Part shown: in pieces, positions 33,356 to 45,482 of the stretch
Layout of the letters: each line of letters begins with the position of its first letter
Position numbering within the stretch: position 1 is the first letter of the stretch
DNA from: Lotus japonicus
Lineage: Eukaryota; Streptophyta; Magnoliopsida; Fabales; Fabaceae
DNA: 64,000 nucleotides
Assembly (NCBI RefSeq): GCF_012489685.1
Contig: NC_080046.1
Span: 24,073,038 to 24,137,037, forward strand
Direction of reading: 5' to 3'
Notes under the pieces: model-generated
The model's database searches: none
Seen by the model: the letters and a program-made list of their open reading frames with translations, nothing else
What the model was told of the DNA's origin: nothing
Translations under genes and position numbers: made by a program

Positions 33356-35722
33356 TGTAAGACCCGTGAAAGTTTAAGAGAAATAAACTCGGTCAATTTC
33401 TCGGTTTAGTGCTTTAATGCTCGGTTAATGTGATCTTTATGGGTGTGACCATGTATGATGAATTTTATCTAATGAAAGTAATATTTTAATCATTAATATC
33501 GAAGTTGTTTTCCAAGTGTTTCATTCTTCGTTCATCGGAGGATTCGGCTGCACTACGGAAAACGGTCGAACCGACGCGTTTCGCCTAGAGCACCTTTTGT
33601 CATCGAATTATTATTCGAGTGTGAAATAAATATTTTCCTTATCATTACGATGATCCACGCGTAATTTCGAGAATTTTGACTGTAATATCGATATAGGGTC
33701 GAGAAACTCGCCTGGTAGTGTTTTCGGCTCGAAAACGAGTCGAGTTCGACTCGTAAACAAGCCAATCATGAAATTGGCTAGAAAATATCTGATTGTGAGG
33801 TTGCATGTTCAGATTTGGAGTGTTGGAGGGAAAGGCTAACAAGATAGGGTTCATGAACCAAGATAAAAAGACTAGTAGCATGATGACTTTGTCAAAGTAG
33901 TGTGCATGGGAAAACGGACCAAAACCACAAGTACAAGCCATCCTTTGACCTTGGGAGTTGTCCATATTCTTATCATAGAAGCTTCCCATCAGATTTCTGA
34001 ACCAAAGGAGACAAGTGAAAGAGAGTGAACATCATCTTCATCTTATCTTCATATTTCTTACCAAAAACATAAATCTTCATCATCTCTAAACACCACCAAG
34101 CTTCAATCTATAAAAGTTTCATAATTCTTGGATTACTATTTCAATACAGTTTTGAATTTTATTCCACCCCTATTTCTGCTGCCGAGTAAGCTGGAAAGTT
34201 CGTATTGTTTTGGGCATAACTCATTGGATATGAGTCCAAATCGGGTGAAACCAATTTTATTTGAAAGCTAACTTAAAGTTCTTAAATATTTGAAAGTTTC
34301 ACAATTTTTATATTGCTAGTTTAATACAGTTTTCAATTTTAATTCTACCATTTTCTGCTGTTTTGTTGCCCCGAATTAAATGCGTGATATACATGAAGTT
34401 TATGAGTTAAGAATGCTTGATTAACATGAGAAATTTCTTATGAACATGATGAATGATAACATGCTTAAGTGCCTTGATGTTGAGAACATGATTACTTGTT
34501 GAGAACATGCTTACTTGTTGAGTACATGACTACTTGTTGAATATGACATGATGAACTTTTAGGATGTTTATGATGAACGTAAGTCTTGAATTATGTTCCC
34601 ATGATGCATGATATAGTATGCCCTGATATCTATCGAATGGTATGCGTTGTATGGGTGATGTTGATCGAATGAGATCGAAAGTGGAACATATGATGGTGGG
34701 GCTACCGTGGTGACGGATAGCTGCTGACGCCTATGAGTTGGTGATCCCGACCACTCATGTTGAGGTGTGGTGAAGTCGTCATTGAACAACAAAAGACTAT
34801 AACTACGTTGTATGACTAATCATGAAGCATATCATTGCATAGTCTAAGGGTACTGCTGGAATGGGTACCGTGAGTTGGTTACTAATGATTGCTGGATGGA
34901 TCATTAGAATAAGTGGCAATTGACTGCTGGATGGGTCTTTGTCCCGCCTGCCTGGTATGGAGTTGGCGTTTATCCGGATCAAGGTGTGCATTGAGCATTG
35001 AGCATATAGCATACGCTAACAATATAGAGACACATAGGTTCCCTTGAACGTCGTTGACGTAAGAACATTGGCTGTTGTCTTGTGGCTTGTGTTAGACGAT
35101 TGAATTCCCTATAAGGTGCAACGTGTGGTTGTGGGCCTTGTACCTTGCTTGTTGAAGTGTTTTCCTTATCTTATGCTACATCTAGAATTCCTTAGGGATG
35201 TATTAGTATGCTGTTTGGGAAGATTCTTGATAGGTGATTATATATGTGAATATGCATGCTCTTACTTGCTCGTATGTGTGCACGTCCTAATTATGGCCTT
35301 GTGGCATAAGAAGTTGACCCTTGCACCTTTTCTCTGTTATAAATGTTCGACGACCCCGCTCTAAAGGATGAGCAAGAGACTGATGGACTCATGCGAGGAG
35401 AGGCTGCAAGGAAATGATGTGACGACGAGCTACCGATTCAGAGATTAGCCGTCTGGAGATTGCGGGGAGCTCGATGGGCATAGGAGGCTTTTAGTTTATA
35501 TTCCTTTTGGAGTTTATTTTGTGATTATATTCGTTGATGTAAGGGTATTTATTATGATGGGTATTATGTATGCATTGGTTAGAGAATGTTTTGGAAAGTA
35601 TTACAAAGTATTACGTTTCAAAAAAAAAAAATATACCTGCATTTTTATGTTTTCGAAAGTTCATTAGCATGATTAAATTACTTTTGAATCACTAAGTAAC
35701 CCTTGGAAATCGGGGCGTTACA
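33356..35722 (+). repeat. 5' LTR of element B (2367 bp)
   Basis: Matches the 3' LTR but lacks 1020 bases at 34100/34101, corresponding to 39473-40492. Also carries a 19-bp tandem repeat of TTGAGAACATGATTACTTG type at about 34481-34540. Confidence 0.88.
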
Positions 35723-35725
35723 TTG

Positions 35726-35737
35726 TGGTATCAGAGC
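35726..35737 (+). other. Primer binding site of element B
   Basis: TGGTATCAGAGC, complementary to the 3' end of the initiator methionine tRNA, three bases after the LTR. Confidence 0.88.
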
Positions 35738-35930
35738 ATTGGTTTAGGGATACGAAGGCTTCTGGGGAATAGGTATGCTGTGCTAGGTTGTGTGATCTCT
35801 GTGTTGTATGTTGTGGATGGGTTTGCGTGAGCCATACCCATTGTTTGACTTATGTGTGACTTCTTAGTTGGGCTGACGCGCTGGTTATGCTTCTTATCTT
35901 GGGAAAAACTTGTTGCTTTGCGAAGGGAAG

Positions 35931-37099
35931 ATGATGCCTCAAAAACAGGACCCAAAGCGACGAACTATGGTGGACATGAGCCGTATGGCGGAGGCCATGG
36001 CGAACTTGACGAATGTGGTGGCGCTACAAGCTGCTAATGCTGCTGCATGGGTTACTGCAACTGCTCAATGGAATGCCGCCGAGGAAAAGCGTTTGGCGCA
36101 CCGGCAACAACGAGACGAGGCTCAAGCTCAGATTAGGAAACTCATTGACTTCGGGCGTCTTAACCCGCCTAAGTTCTTTGGAGGAGCCGACTAGGAGAAG
36201 GCCGACTTGTGGATTCAAGAGATCGAGGAGATCTTCACGGTGTTGAGGACCCTAGCTGAGACAAGAGTAGATTGTGCAACTTATCTGCTGATGGGAGAAG
36301 CTGAATATTGGTGGAGAGGAACACGCATGATGATGGAATCCAACCGTGTGCCTGTGACGTGGGATGCTTTCTGCATTGTCTTTCTGGACAAGTACTTTCT
36401 GATTAACGCAAGGGAAGAAAAGGAAGCACAATTCTTGAAGTTGTTTCAGGGGAATATGGTGGTGGCAGAGTATGCCGCTAAGCTGGAATCCTTGGCGAAG
36501 CACCGTTTCCTTACCAGCCGTGTGGATGAGGCGTATCTATGCGCTAAGTTTACGAATGGGCTCCAACATGAGATGAAAGAGTCGGTACAACCTTTGGGGA
36601 TACGTGCATTCCAACTGCTGGTGGAGAAGTGCAGGGAAATAGAAGCAATAAAGAACAAGAGGAAGGATAAGCTGTATCGATGAGATTCGGAAGCCAAGGC
36701 CAAGGAGGACGAGACAAGGGGAAACGACAACAGAGGGAGCCTTACCATCGTCAACAAGAAGATGAGAAGTCTAAGGGAGGGTATAGACCCATGACTACAG
36801 CCCTAGGAGGACAAGGGAGCCAAGCCCAGAACCGTGGTGTTCAGTGCTTCAGGTGTGCAGAGTTTGGGCATTTTTCCGCTGCTTGCAAGGAGGATGGACC
36901 GTTATGCTACAACTGCCACAAGCCGGAACATCTTGCCAGAGACTGTAGGCCACCAAAAGTGGAGCCAGCTGTGTGCGTTACACGGGGGACTCACCCGACT
37001 GACGAAGGACGAGATAACTCTACTAGGTTAGAGGCTTGTGATGTGATTATACGTATTGATTACGTGAAGGCAGGGCTAGGAATTAATCCTAGGAGGTGA
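35931..37099 (+). pseudogene. gag of element B, broken
   Basis: Chromovirus-type capsid gene. The first ATG is at 35931 (MMPQKQDPKRR). A TAG at 36192-36194 falls at GGAD-stop-EKADLW, just before the conserved WIQEIEEIF; the capsid core follows (YLLMGEAEYWWRGTR, AQFLKLFQGNMVVAEYAAKL). A second stop lies at 36681-36683, and a frame change leads to 36680-37099, which carries two CCHC knuckles (CFRCAEFGHFSAAC and CYNCHKPEHLARDC, the second with Glu in place of Gly). The chain ends with no protease. Gag packages RNA and is enough for trans-mobilised elements; these stops make this copy unlikely to work. Confidence 0.85.
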
Positions 37100-38698
37100 C
37101 CTCATATGGATAAGGTTGCTCGAGTTCTATCCTTAGAAGGGTTGTAATTGGAAATTGTTCTTAGACGTGGGTAAGGATCAGAATTAGATCGAGTTCTAGT
37201 TGTTTAGGCATATGGATCTCAAGAGTTAAGCAGATGATTTTTCTTGAAGAACTTTGAAGAGAGGAAGGATCCAAATTTTTACCGGTTAGGGTGTTCAGAA
37301 GTGAGCTAAGTCATGTTGCGTACAAGTGGAATTCGAAGAGTTGAGACTTGAGGATTCTTGGGTTTGAGATAAGGGAAGTAGATTATGGATTCTTGAATAA
37401 GAATTTGAATTTTGGGAGGTTTTGATTACTGGATTATTAGTGACGAGATAAGTTTTGAATCTTTGGACGATGGAGGTTTAGGCCGATTTAAAAGATTGTT
37501 GGGGCTTATGCCAACTTGTCGGATTACTGAATTGTGAATTGAGTGAGTTGTGATGGAAGACTAGAGGATGGAGTTGCATTTTAGGATTGGAATCTCGAGT
37601 TGAGAAGTTTAGGGCTTCCGTTATAAGTAATTGGTTATAGGGGATTAAGATTTGAATACTTGGAAGTTCGATGAATGGCTATAGTCGAGTGATTAATTGC
37701 GGGAAAAGGCTTATGTTTAGAAGGTTGAATGGGGAAAGTGAATATTTGAAACCTCTTTTGTTTGAGTTCGAGTTTTGGTGTAGAATCCTTTATATGACTT
37801 AAGCAATTTTCGGAGTTGTCGTTCGGTGTTGTCTTTGATTGTCCGTGAAAATAGTACCTAAGTATAGAAGTTGATGACGAAGTAATTGTACAATTGGTTG
37901 TGAGATCCGTAATTGATTAGTTCACACGTTTGCTCCAAGTAGAGAGAGACTAAGTCGAGGGATTCAATGTTTGGTTGTGTGAAATCCGAGGGGAAATTGT
38001 TAGAGGATGAATAGCTTAGAAGATTCGATTTCGAGTTAAGTGTATTCCTTTGTGATTAGATGAGTGAGAAAGTTGGCATTAATTGTTTTTGATTGTTAGA
38101 GAGTGGAAAATGAGTTGGGGATTAAGTTCTTGATGTTTATGGAAGAGGTTGTGGAGTTAAGAAATGGATTCACGTTAGAAGTTGATAGGTGAGGGGATAA
38201 CAGAGATTTGGACTTGAGAATGGTTTAGATCATAGGGCTTGAGGAATCTTTCCATAAGTACGAGAGACTTAGGGTCGAGCGAAGTATGATAAAAAGACAA
38301 GGAATGGATCTTAGTTGAATACCTCGATTGCGTGGGACATTATTCTTGGTTGTTGAGGCACTAGTATCATCGTTACGCATAGGATCGTTGTGTCGTGGTG
38401 GATTAGGGACGTCAAGGTTGTCCGCCAATCAACTTTGCACCGAACTGTGTGGGCTATGAGCCGAACTGCGTGGGCGATTGTGCGGACTGCGGGAGCTTTG
38501 AGCCGGACTGTGTGCGTTGTGAGCTGTGACCTGATAGACCAAGTCGTTGGTTGGACCAAGGTGGTGGATGGAGCAACCGTGCAAGTAATTTAGCGAAAGT
38601 GTTATCGAGAGTTAGGGGCGGATGATCCTTGAGATGGATTAGTATAGAGTGCGGTAGACAAGGCTACCTTACGACTTGTAGTTTCGAGGACGAAACTA
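37100..38698. other. Internal noncoding region of element B
   Basis: 1.6 kb with no protease, RT or integrase motif. Contains four imperfect 21-bp units of CCGAACTGTGTGGGCTATGAG type at 38440-38525. Confidence 0.6.
38440..38531 (+). repeat. Imperfect 21-bp tandem repeat
   Basis: Four units beginning CCGAACTG, CCGAACTG, CGGACTGC and CCGGACTG, each ending in a G-rich TATGAG/TTTGAG-like segment. Confidence 0.7.
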
Positions 38699-38716
38699 AT
38701 TTTAGGGGGGTAGAAA
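38699..38716 (+). other. Polypurine tract of element B
   Basis: TTTTAGGGGGGTAGAAA sits directly before the 3' LTR start. Confidence 0.75.
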
Positions 38717-41700
38717 TGTAAGACCTGTGAAAGTTTAAGAGAAATAAACTCGGTCAATTTCTCGGTTTAGTGCTTTAATGCTCGGTTAATGTGATCTTTA
38801 TGGGTGTGACCTTGTATGATGAATTTTATCTAATGAATGTAATATTTTGATTATTAATATCGAAGTTGTTTTCCAAGTGTTTCATTCTTCGTTCATCAGA
38901 GGATTCGGCTGCACTACGGAAAACGGTCGAACCGACGCGTTTCGCCTAGAGCACCTTTTGTCATCGAATTATTATTCGTGTGTGAAATAAATATTTTCCT
39001 TATCATTACGATGATCCACGCGTAATTTCGAGAATTTTGACTGTAATATCGATATAGGGTCGAGAAACTCGCCCGGTAGTGTTTTCGGCTCGAAAACGAG
39101 TCGAGTTCGACTTGTAAACGAGCCAATCACGAAATTGGCTAGAAAATATCTGATTGTGAGGTTGCATGTTCAGATTTGGAGTGTTGGAGGGAAAGGCTAA
39201 CAAGATAGGGTTCTTGAACCAAGATAAAAAGACTAGTAGCATGATGACTTTGTCAAAGTAGTGTGCATGGGAAAACGGACCAAAACCACAAGTACAAGCC
39301 ATCCTTTGACCTTGGGAGCTGTCCATATTCTTATCATAGAAGCTTCCCATTAGATTTCTGAACCAAAGGAGACAAGTGAGAGAAAGTGAACATCATCTTC
39401 ATCTTATCTTCATCTTATCTTCATCTTTCTTACAAAAAACTGAAATCTTCATCATCTCTAAACACCACCAAGAAATCATCTTTTGTCTTCCATTCCTTCA
39501 CAAACGAGTTAGCATTCAAGGTGAGGATCATGGTGATGGTCTCCAAATTCAAAAAGGAGTTATCTTTCTCTTCACCTTTTCTAAAAACTAGGTTGTTGTT
39601 GTTGCATGTTTGTGGTTAGCTTGTGGTTTCCTTGGCTTCTTGTTTGTGAAAAGATTTTTGGAAAAAAGGTTGAAGCTTGATGTTAGGGCTTCATGCTCTT
39701 GTGTTCTGAACCTTAGATTTCGAAAATGGAAAGCCAAGGAAGACAACTACTCATCATAAAACCTTTTCTTGTTCAAAAGGTTGAATCTTGATGTTTCAAT
39801 GTTCTCATGAAGTAAAGACTTCAAGAGATGACTTGTGAGCCTTGTTTCTCAGGCCTTGAGAGCTGAAAGTTTAAGTATTTAACCCCTAAAACCATTTCAA
39901 GTGTTGTTTCAAAACTCAAAATCCATGAACTCTTAAAGCTAAGCCAATCCATGAAAAGTTCTAGGCATGGTTAAGTATATATGTGATTACTAGGTGATTT
40001 GAGTGATTAATGGTCATATGTATTGTGTGATTGTGTGAAGGTGAGGAGCACCTTGGAAGAACTCAGATCAAAGAAGCTAAGGAGAAAGACAACGATCGAG
40101 GTAAGGGCACTTCGGGTCTTGGACTTTAGCGTGCACGAACTGTGTGTTAGGATTGCATGAACTTGTATGATGACTATGAACATGTTAAGACCTTGGAAGA
40201 ATTATGTAAATGAGCTTAGTATGTTGTATGATCCTTATAATCATGGATGGAAACTTAAAGGTTAAGTCTCGGGCTAAAAATCAAGTTAAAAGTGAGAAAA
40301 AGCATGAAACTCGGAAGAGGTACAGAACCGCGGCGCATGTGCGTGGGTTGTTGGCGCACATGCGTGGGACTTCTGTCCCTCCAAAGCCAAGTGACGTTTT
40401 CTTTGCTACTTTGTACTGTTTTGGGCATAACTCCTTGGATATGAGTCCAAATCGGGTGAAACCAATTTTTATTTGAAAGCTAACTTAAAGGGCTTCAATC
40501 TATAAAAGTTTCATAATTCTTGGATTGCTATTTCAATACAGTTTTGAATTTTATTCCACCCCTATTTCTGCTGCCGAGTAAGCTGGAAAGTTCGTAATGT
40601 TTTGGGCATAACTCATTGGATATGAGTCCAAATCGGGTGAAACCAATTTTATTTGAAAGCTAACTTAAAGTTCTTAAATATTTGAAAGTTTCACAATTTT
40701 TATATTGCTAGTTTAATACAGTTTTCAATTTTAATTCTACCATTTTCTGCTGTTTTGTTGCCCCGAATTAAATGCGTGATATACATGAAGTTTATGAGTT
40801 AAGAATGCTTGATTAACATGAGAAATTTCTTATGAACATGATGAATGATAACATGCTTAAGTGCCTTGATGTTGAGAACATGATTACTTGTTGAGAACAT
40901 GCTTACTTGTTGAGTACATGACTACTTGTTGAATATGACATGATGAACTTTTAGGATGTTTATGATGAACGTAAGTCTTGAATTATGTTCCCATGATGCA
41001 TGATATAGTATGCCCAGATATCTATCGAATGGTATGCGTTGTATGGGTGATGTTGATCGAATGAGATCGAAAGTGGAACATATGATGGTGGGGCTACCGT
41101 TGTGACGGATAGCTGGTGACACCTATGAGTTGGTGATCCCGACCACTCATGTTGAGGTGTGGTGAAGTCGTCATTGAACGACAAAAGACTATAACTACGT
41201 TGTATGACTAATCATGAAGCATAGCATTGCATAGTCTAAGGGTACTGCTGGAATGGGTACCGTGAGCTGGTTACTAATGATTGCTGGATGGATCATTAGA
41301 ATAAGTGGCAATTGACTGCTGGATGGGTCTTTGTCCCGCCTGCCTGGTATGGAGTTGGCGTTTATCCGGATCAAGGTGTGCATTGAGCATTGAGCATATA
41401 GCATACGCTAACAATATAGAGACACATAGGTTCCCTTGAACGTCGTTGACGTAAGAACATTGGCTGTTGTCTTGTGGCTTGTGTTAGACGATTGAATTCC
41501 CTATAAGGTGCAACGTGTGGTTGTGGGCCTTGTACCTTGCTTGTTGAAGTGTTTTCCTTATCTTATGCTACATCTAGAATTCCTTAGGGATGTATTAGTA
41601 TGCTGTTTGGGAAGATTCTTGATAGGTGATTATATATGTGAATATGCATGCTCTTACTTGCTCGTATGTGTGCACGTCCTAATTATGGCCTTGTGGTATA

Positions 41701-42109
41701 AGAAGTTGACCCTTGCACCTTTTCTCTGTTATAAATGTTCGATGACCCCGCTCTAAAGGATGAGCAAGAGACTGATGGACTCATGCGAGGAGACGCCGCA
41801 AGGAAATGATGTGACGACGAGCTACCGATTCAGAGATTAGCCGTGTGGAGATTGCGGGGAACTCGATGAGCATATGAGGCTTTTAGTTTATATTCCTTTT
41901 GGAGTTTATTTTGTGATTATATTCGTTGATGTAAGGGTATTTATTATGATGGGTATTATGTATGCATTGGTTAGAGCATGTTTTCGAAAGTATTACAAAG
42001 TATTATGTTTCAAAAAAAAATACCTGCAATTTTATGTTTTCGAAAGTTCATTAGCATGATTAATTGGCTTTTGAATCACTAAGTAACCCTTGGAAATCGG
42101 TGCTTTACA
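38717..42109 (+). repeat. 3' LTR of element B (3393 bp)
   Basis: Longer LTR form. Within the 1020 bases absent from the 5' LTR is a second copy of the TTTTGGGCATAACTC...TTTGAAAGCTAACTTAAAG block (40423-40490 and 40600-40670). The 19-bp tandem repeat is at about 40871-40930. Confidence 0.88.
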
Positions 42110-43055
42110 TGGTCGACACAAGGCCAGTGTTAGGACCGACTCGATTGTGCCCAGCCTACTTCTTCTGGAACATTTTTGGATTGACGTTGCATGACATATC
42201 ATGCACTCTAACTATAGTTGTTGGGATCATCAAGATTTGATGTTGATAAACATCGTTATGTGTTTTAATGATTGAATTATATTAGAGATTTGATAACATG
42301 CTATGTATATACCTTAGGGTAGGCAATACAAAACTTGTATGTATATATACAACATATATATATACCCCCCTATTCTTCACATGTTGCTTGTATTATCTAT
42401 TATATTCTGTGAGTTGATCCTCACGCCTTGGCTTTGTGTTCATGTTTGTGTTTGGGCGGTCGGCCTGTGGCCAGACGTTCAACAGTTGATTCGTGATGGT
42501 TCGTTGTTCGGGGAGGACCCGGAGCGAAATGACTACTACTGAGCCTACGGCGTGGACCCGGACTTCATGCAGGATCAGATGAGGGTCGATGTTAGGGGTG
42601 TAGTATATCGGGTGTCGTTGTCATAGCTCTGATTGTCATTTCTTATTTTGGGGCAGGGTAGGTCCCCGACTATTAGCTTTTTGTGTGGTTCCCTTCCATG
42701 AGGATCACAGATAGTTTGTCGGACATAGGAGGTCTTTTGGAGGCCGTTCTGGGCACTTACTTTCTTGGAGGACTGTATTTATAAAGGTTATGACTCTGAC
42801 TATGGGTCGCACTTATTAGCCTGCGGGCACCACTTTCAGTTACTTTCCGTCACTTGAGGACACTCGTGACGATGTTTTTAGTTGCAGCGAGGGCTGTACT
42901 TATATTGTATGTTAGTCCCTGTTAATCACGATTGGGTTGAGTCTTTAATTCGACAAGTCTTTTTATTTAAACAAATCAAAAAAAAATATACCTGCTTTTC
43001 CGCTTTATTTGATTTTTGGTTACTAAAGTGACGCCACCGAAATCAGGGTGTTACA
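42110..43055 (+). repeat. Middle LTR of the array, second part
   Basis: Resumes at the repeated target TGGTC and continues to GGGTGTTACA at 43055. Includes an AT-rich microsatellite near 42340-42362 and CCCCCC. Confidence 0.88.
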
Positions 43056-43058
43056 TTG

Positions 43059-43070
43059 TGGTATCAGAGC
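43059..43070 (+). other. Primer binding site of the array element
   Basis: TGGTATCAGAGC, initiator methionine tRNA type, a few bases after the LTR end. Confidence 0.88.
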
Positions 43071-43267
43071 TTGTCCAGTCTTTCGGGAGTCTTTGGGGAA
43101 TGGGTCTTCTGTGCTAGGTTGTGTGACTCTGCAAAGAGTAAAAATTGATTTTCTGCCAAGCGAGTTTTCGCTTAGAATTGATTGAAGTTATTGATTAATC
43201 ATATTGTATAGTTATGGTAAATGCTATCTTATGATTAGTACTAACTGTTTGTTTAACTAAACAGAAC

Positions 43268-44465
43268 ATGGTGAACTCTAACCAACTTGCTGAGATGGTG
43301 GCCACTTTGGTCCAAGCAATGACTGTACAGACGAATGACAATGCACATAGGCGTGCTACTGAGGATGCACGCGAGCTACACCGGCTTCCGAGAGAAGCAG
43401 CCCTGGACCAGAACAGGGGATTGAATGATTTCAGAAGGCAGGATCCACCCAAGTTCACAGGTGGGACTGACCCAGATAAAGCGGATCTCTGGATCCAAGA
43501 GATTGAGAAGATTTTTGGTGTGCTGCAAATTGCTGAAGGAGTCAAGGTGGGCATGGCAACTTTTATGTTGTTAGGAGATGCTGAGTACTGGTGGAGGGGC
43601 GCCAGAGGATTCATGGAAGCAAACAATGAAGAAGTGAACTGGAACTATTTCCGTGCTGCATTTATGGAAAAGTACTTTCCAACTAGCGCTCGAGACGAGC
43701 GAGAGGCACAATTTCTGACTCTCCGTCAGGGGAGCATGTCCATACCGGAATATGCTTCCAAGTTGGAGTCCCTGGCCAAGCACTTTTCGCTTTTCAACAA
43801 CCATGTTGATGAACGCTACATGAGTAAGCGGTTTCTGAATGGGCTGAGAGCAGACATCGAGGATTCAGTGAGGCCGTTGGGGAACTAGGGGACCAATGAG
43901 GTCGAGCTCCCAAGACAACCTGGGAAAAGGAAAGTTTCAGATAAAGAAGCCTTATCAGTGCCCTATGGGGGAAGCTTCTACCCTAGGACAGTACAAATCG
44001 ATGACCATTGCTACTGGTGGTGCAGGGAATCAAGCCGGCAACAAAAATGTGACATGTTTCCGGTGTGGGAAGACTGGGCATTTTGCTGACAAGTGCTCAA
44101 CAACTGGACCAAGATGCTTTAATTGCAACCGAGTGGGGCATCTAGCCGTGGATTGTAAGGCGCCAAAGAGGAAGCCATCTGTTAACACTGCAAGGGGAAA
44201 GCACCCTGCTGCTAGAGGAAGGGTTTACACCATGGACAGTGAGGGAGCTGAGGGGTTTGCCAGAGGAGAGCGCAAGAACGATGGTAACCTTCTAACCATT
44301 CTTTCTCATTCTAGTATAATACGTTCCATTACTCTCGTAGCGCATGTAACACACTTATCTTACTTATATTGTTTGAGCTTTGACCTTATAGTTATTACAC
44401 CTATTAAGACTTTATTTGATGGTTGCTCGTGTTTAAACTATAGAGGTACACGAGGTTTAGAATAG
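43268..44465 (+). pseudogene. gag and protease remnant of the array element
   Basis: A capsid frame of 206 residues from MVNSNQLAEM (43268-43888) with the conserved LWIQEIEKIFGVL, EYWWRGARGF and REAQFLTLRQGSM segments. It ends at a stop after RPLGN, where a deletion has removed the usual linker. The frame then changes to 43896-44465, with two CCHC knuckles (CFRCGKTGHFADKC, CFNCNRVGHLAVDC). Next comes a protease-like stretch (NLLTILSHSSIIRSI ... LSFDLIVITP) in which the catalytic Asp-Ser-Gly is not present. A stop ends the frame at 44463-44465. RT and RNase H are missing altogether. Confidence 0.84.
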
Positions 44466-45114
44466 CACGCTAAGCCTAGAAAGTAGTTTTGCACCGATGC
44501 GTTTATAAGGAAGCTAGTAGTTGAAGAACGAATCTTAGAGAGATTTCTTATGGGTAGTATACGTGTTATGTTGAGGGTGCGTAGTTCCGTGCGTAGTATA
44601 CTGGATGATAGGAACTCATAGACTGTTCTAGTCGGTTTTTCTAAATTCCCACCTTCGATAGAAGGATTGGTAAGATTAACTTGATTGGATCGAGGATTAG
44701 TCGAGTTTGGGAGGAAAAGTTCGCGTTAAGTATTAGTTTTCTTGCGAAGGAGTTATAGTTTTAAGAAATGGATATGCATTTAAGAAAGTTGAAGAATTAA
44801 AGGACATTAGAGGTCCAAACTTGGTGAAGGTTTCGGTTTTAAGTCTATGAATTCTTGTCTAAAGTGCGTAGGACTCGAAGTTTGTCAGAATTTGATTGAG
44901 AGATTAAGAAGTTGATTGACGAGATGGTGATCAAGTTACAGAAAGGAAAGTGTTAGTATCAAGATGAATACTTGAGGTATCATATTTGGACAAGTTTCTT
45001 AGAGTCTAAGAGTGAATGGAACTTTGTTATGGATTTTGATGATGCATACTAGGGTTAACAAGTGAATTTTACTAAGTTGAATGAGAATCCTAGGGCTAAG
45101 GTTGATCTAGTGAG
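44466..45114. other. Internal region of the array, unrecognised
   Basis: Matches 28752-29416 of the left unit with small indels. Frames are full of stops; no domain can be assigned. It probably represents decayed or rearranged pol-region sequence. Confidence 0.5.
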
Positions 45115-45252
45115 TGTTGGGTCAGGTGGGCCAGCATCCTGCCTGCAGGTAGCATTCGAAACGGGGCGCTGTCTGCTACGCTATAAGAAATAACGTTGCG
45201 CCCTCACTAACACCAATTGGTTTTGGCGTAGTGGTAAGCGCGTGATCCTACA
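45115..45252 (+). repeat. 5' LTR of the TRIM
   Basis: 138 bases, identical to the 3' LTR. It contains CTATAAGAAAT (about 45180) as a possible TATA core and the A-box-like segment near its 3' end. Confidence 0.93.
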
Positions 45253-45286
45253 AGTGGTATCAGAGCCAGGTCCCGTGTTCGAATCC
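45224..45286 (+). promoter_or_regulatory. Split tRNA-like internal promoter (A and B boxes) of the TRIM
   Basis: TGGCGTAGTGG (45224-45234) fits the tRNA A box TRGYNNARNGG, and GTTCGAATCC (45277-45286) fits the B box GGTTCGANTCC except the first base. Spacing is within the range of tRNA genes. A complete cloverleaf is not formed, so this is not a tRNA gene. Activity is inferred, not shown. Confidence 0.55.
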
Positions 45287-45339
45287 CACGGAAGGCATGC
45301 TGTGCAGCTAGTTTGGCTGGCAGGTGCTGGGGGGGGGAT

Positions 45340-45477
45340 TGTTGGGTCAGGTGGGCCAGCATCCTGCCTGCAGGTAGCATTCGAAACGGGGCGCTGTCTG
45401 CTACGCTATAAGAAATAACGTTGCGCCCTCACTAACACCAATTGGTTTTGGCGTAGTGGTAAGCGCGTGATCCTACA
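45340..45477 (+). repeat. 3' LTR of the TRIM
   Basis: Identical to 45115-45252. It holds a second A-box-like segment but no downstream B box, because the internal region is absent after it. Confidence 0.93.
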
Positions 45478-45482
45478 GTGAG

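Larger units (their letters stand above)
33356..42109 (+). mobile_element. LTR retrotransposon B, gag only, nested in the LTR
   Basis: A complete 8754-bp insertion with 5-bp target duplication TGGTC (33351-33355 and 42110-42114). The 5' LTR is 33356-35722 and the 3' LTR 38717-42109. The internal region of 3.0 kb has a primer site, a gag gene and a polypurine tract but no protease, RT or integrase. LTR ends are TGTAAGACC at the start and CA at the end. Structure matches the gag-bearing non-autonomous class (TR-GAG-like). Capsid family and primer site point to the same chromovirus group as the host array. Confidence 0.9.
45115..45477 (+). mobile_element. TRIM element, 363 bp, with tRNA-like Pol III promoter boxes
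   Basis: A complete miniature LTR retrotransposon. Two LTRs of 138 bp (45115-45252 and 45340-45477) are identical by eye, start TGTTGGG and end CTACA. The target duplication is GTGAG (45110-45114 and 45478-45482), and the sister sequence at 29412-29416 is the single unoccupied GTGAG. The internal region is 87 bp: a primer site TGGTATCAGAGCCAGGT (45255-45271, 17 bases complementary to initiator tRNA-Met) and a polypurine tract ending in a G-run (45328-45338). An A-box-like TGGCGTAGTGG lies at 45224-45234 in the LTR and a B-box-like GTTCGAATCC at 45277-45286 beside the primer site, 41 bases apart. It encodes nothing. Confidence 0.93.

Noticed and set aside
34568..35364. ORFs of 69-82 residues that recur at 40960-41756
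   Set aside because: They recur only because both lie in LTRs of the same element; no domain is seen and they overlap on both strands.
45224..45300. Possible tRNA gene
   Set aside because: A- and B-box-like segments are present, but no acceptor stem or anticodon arm forms and the sequence spans an LTR end and a primer binding site. It is treated as a promoter-like part of the TRIM.
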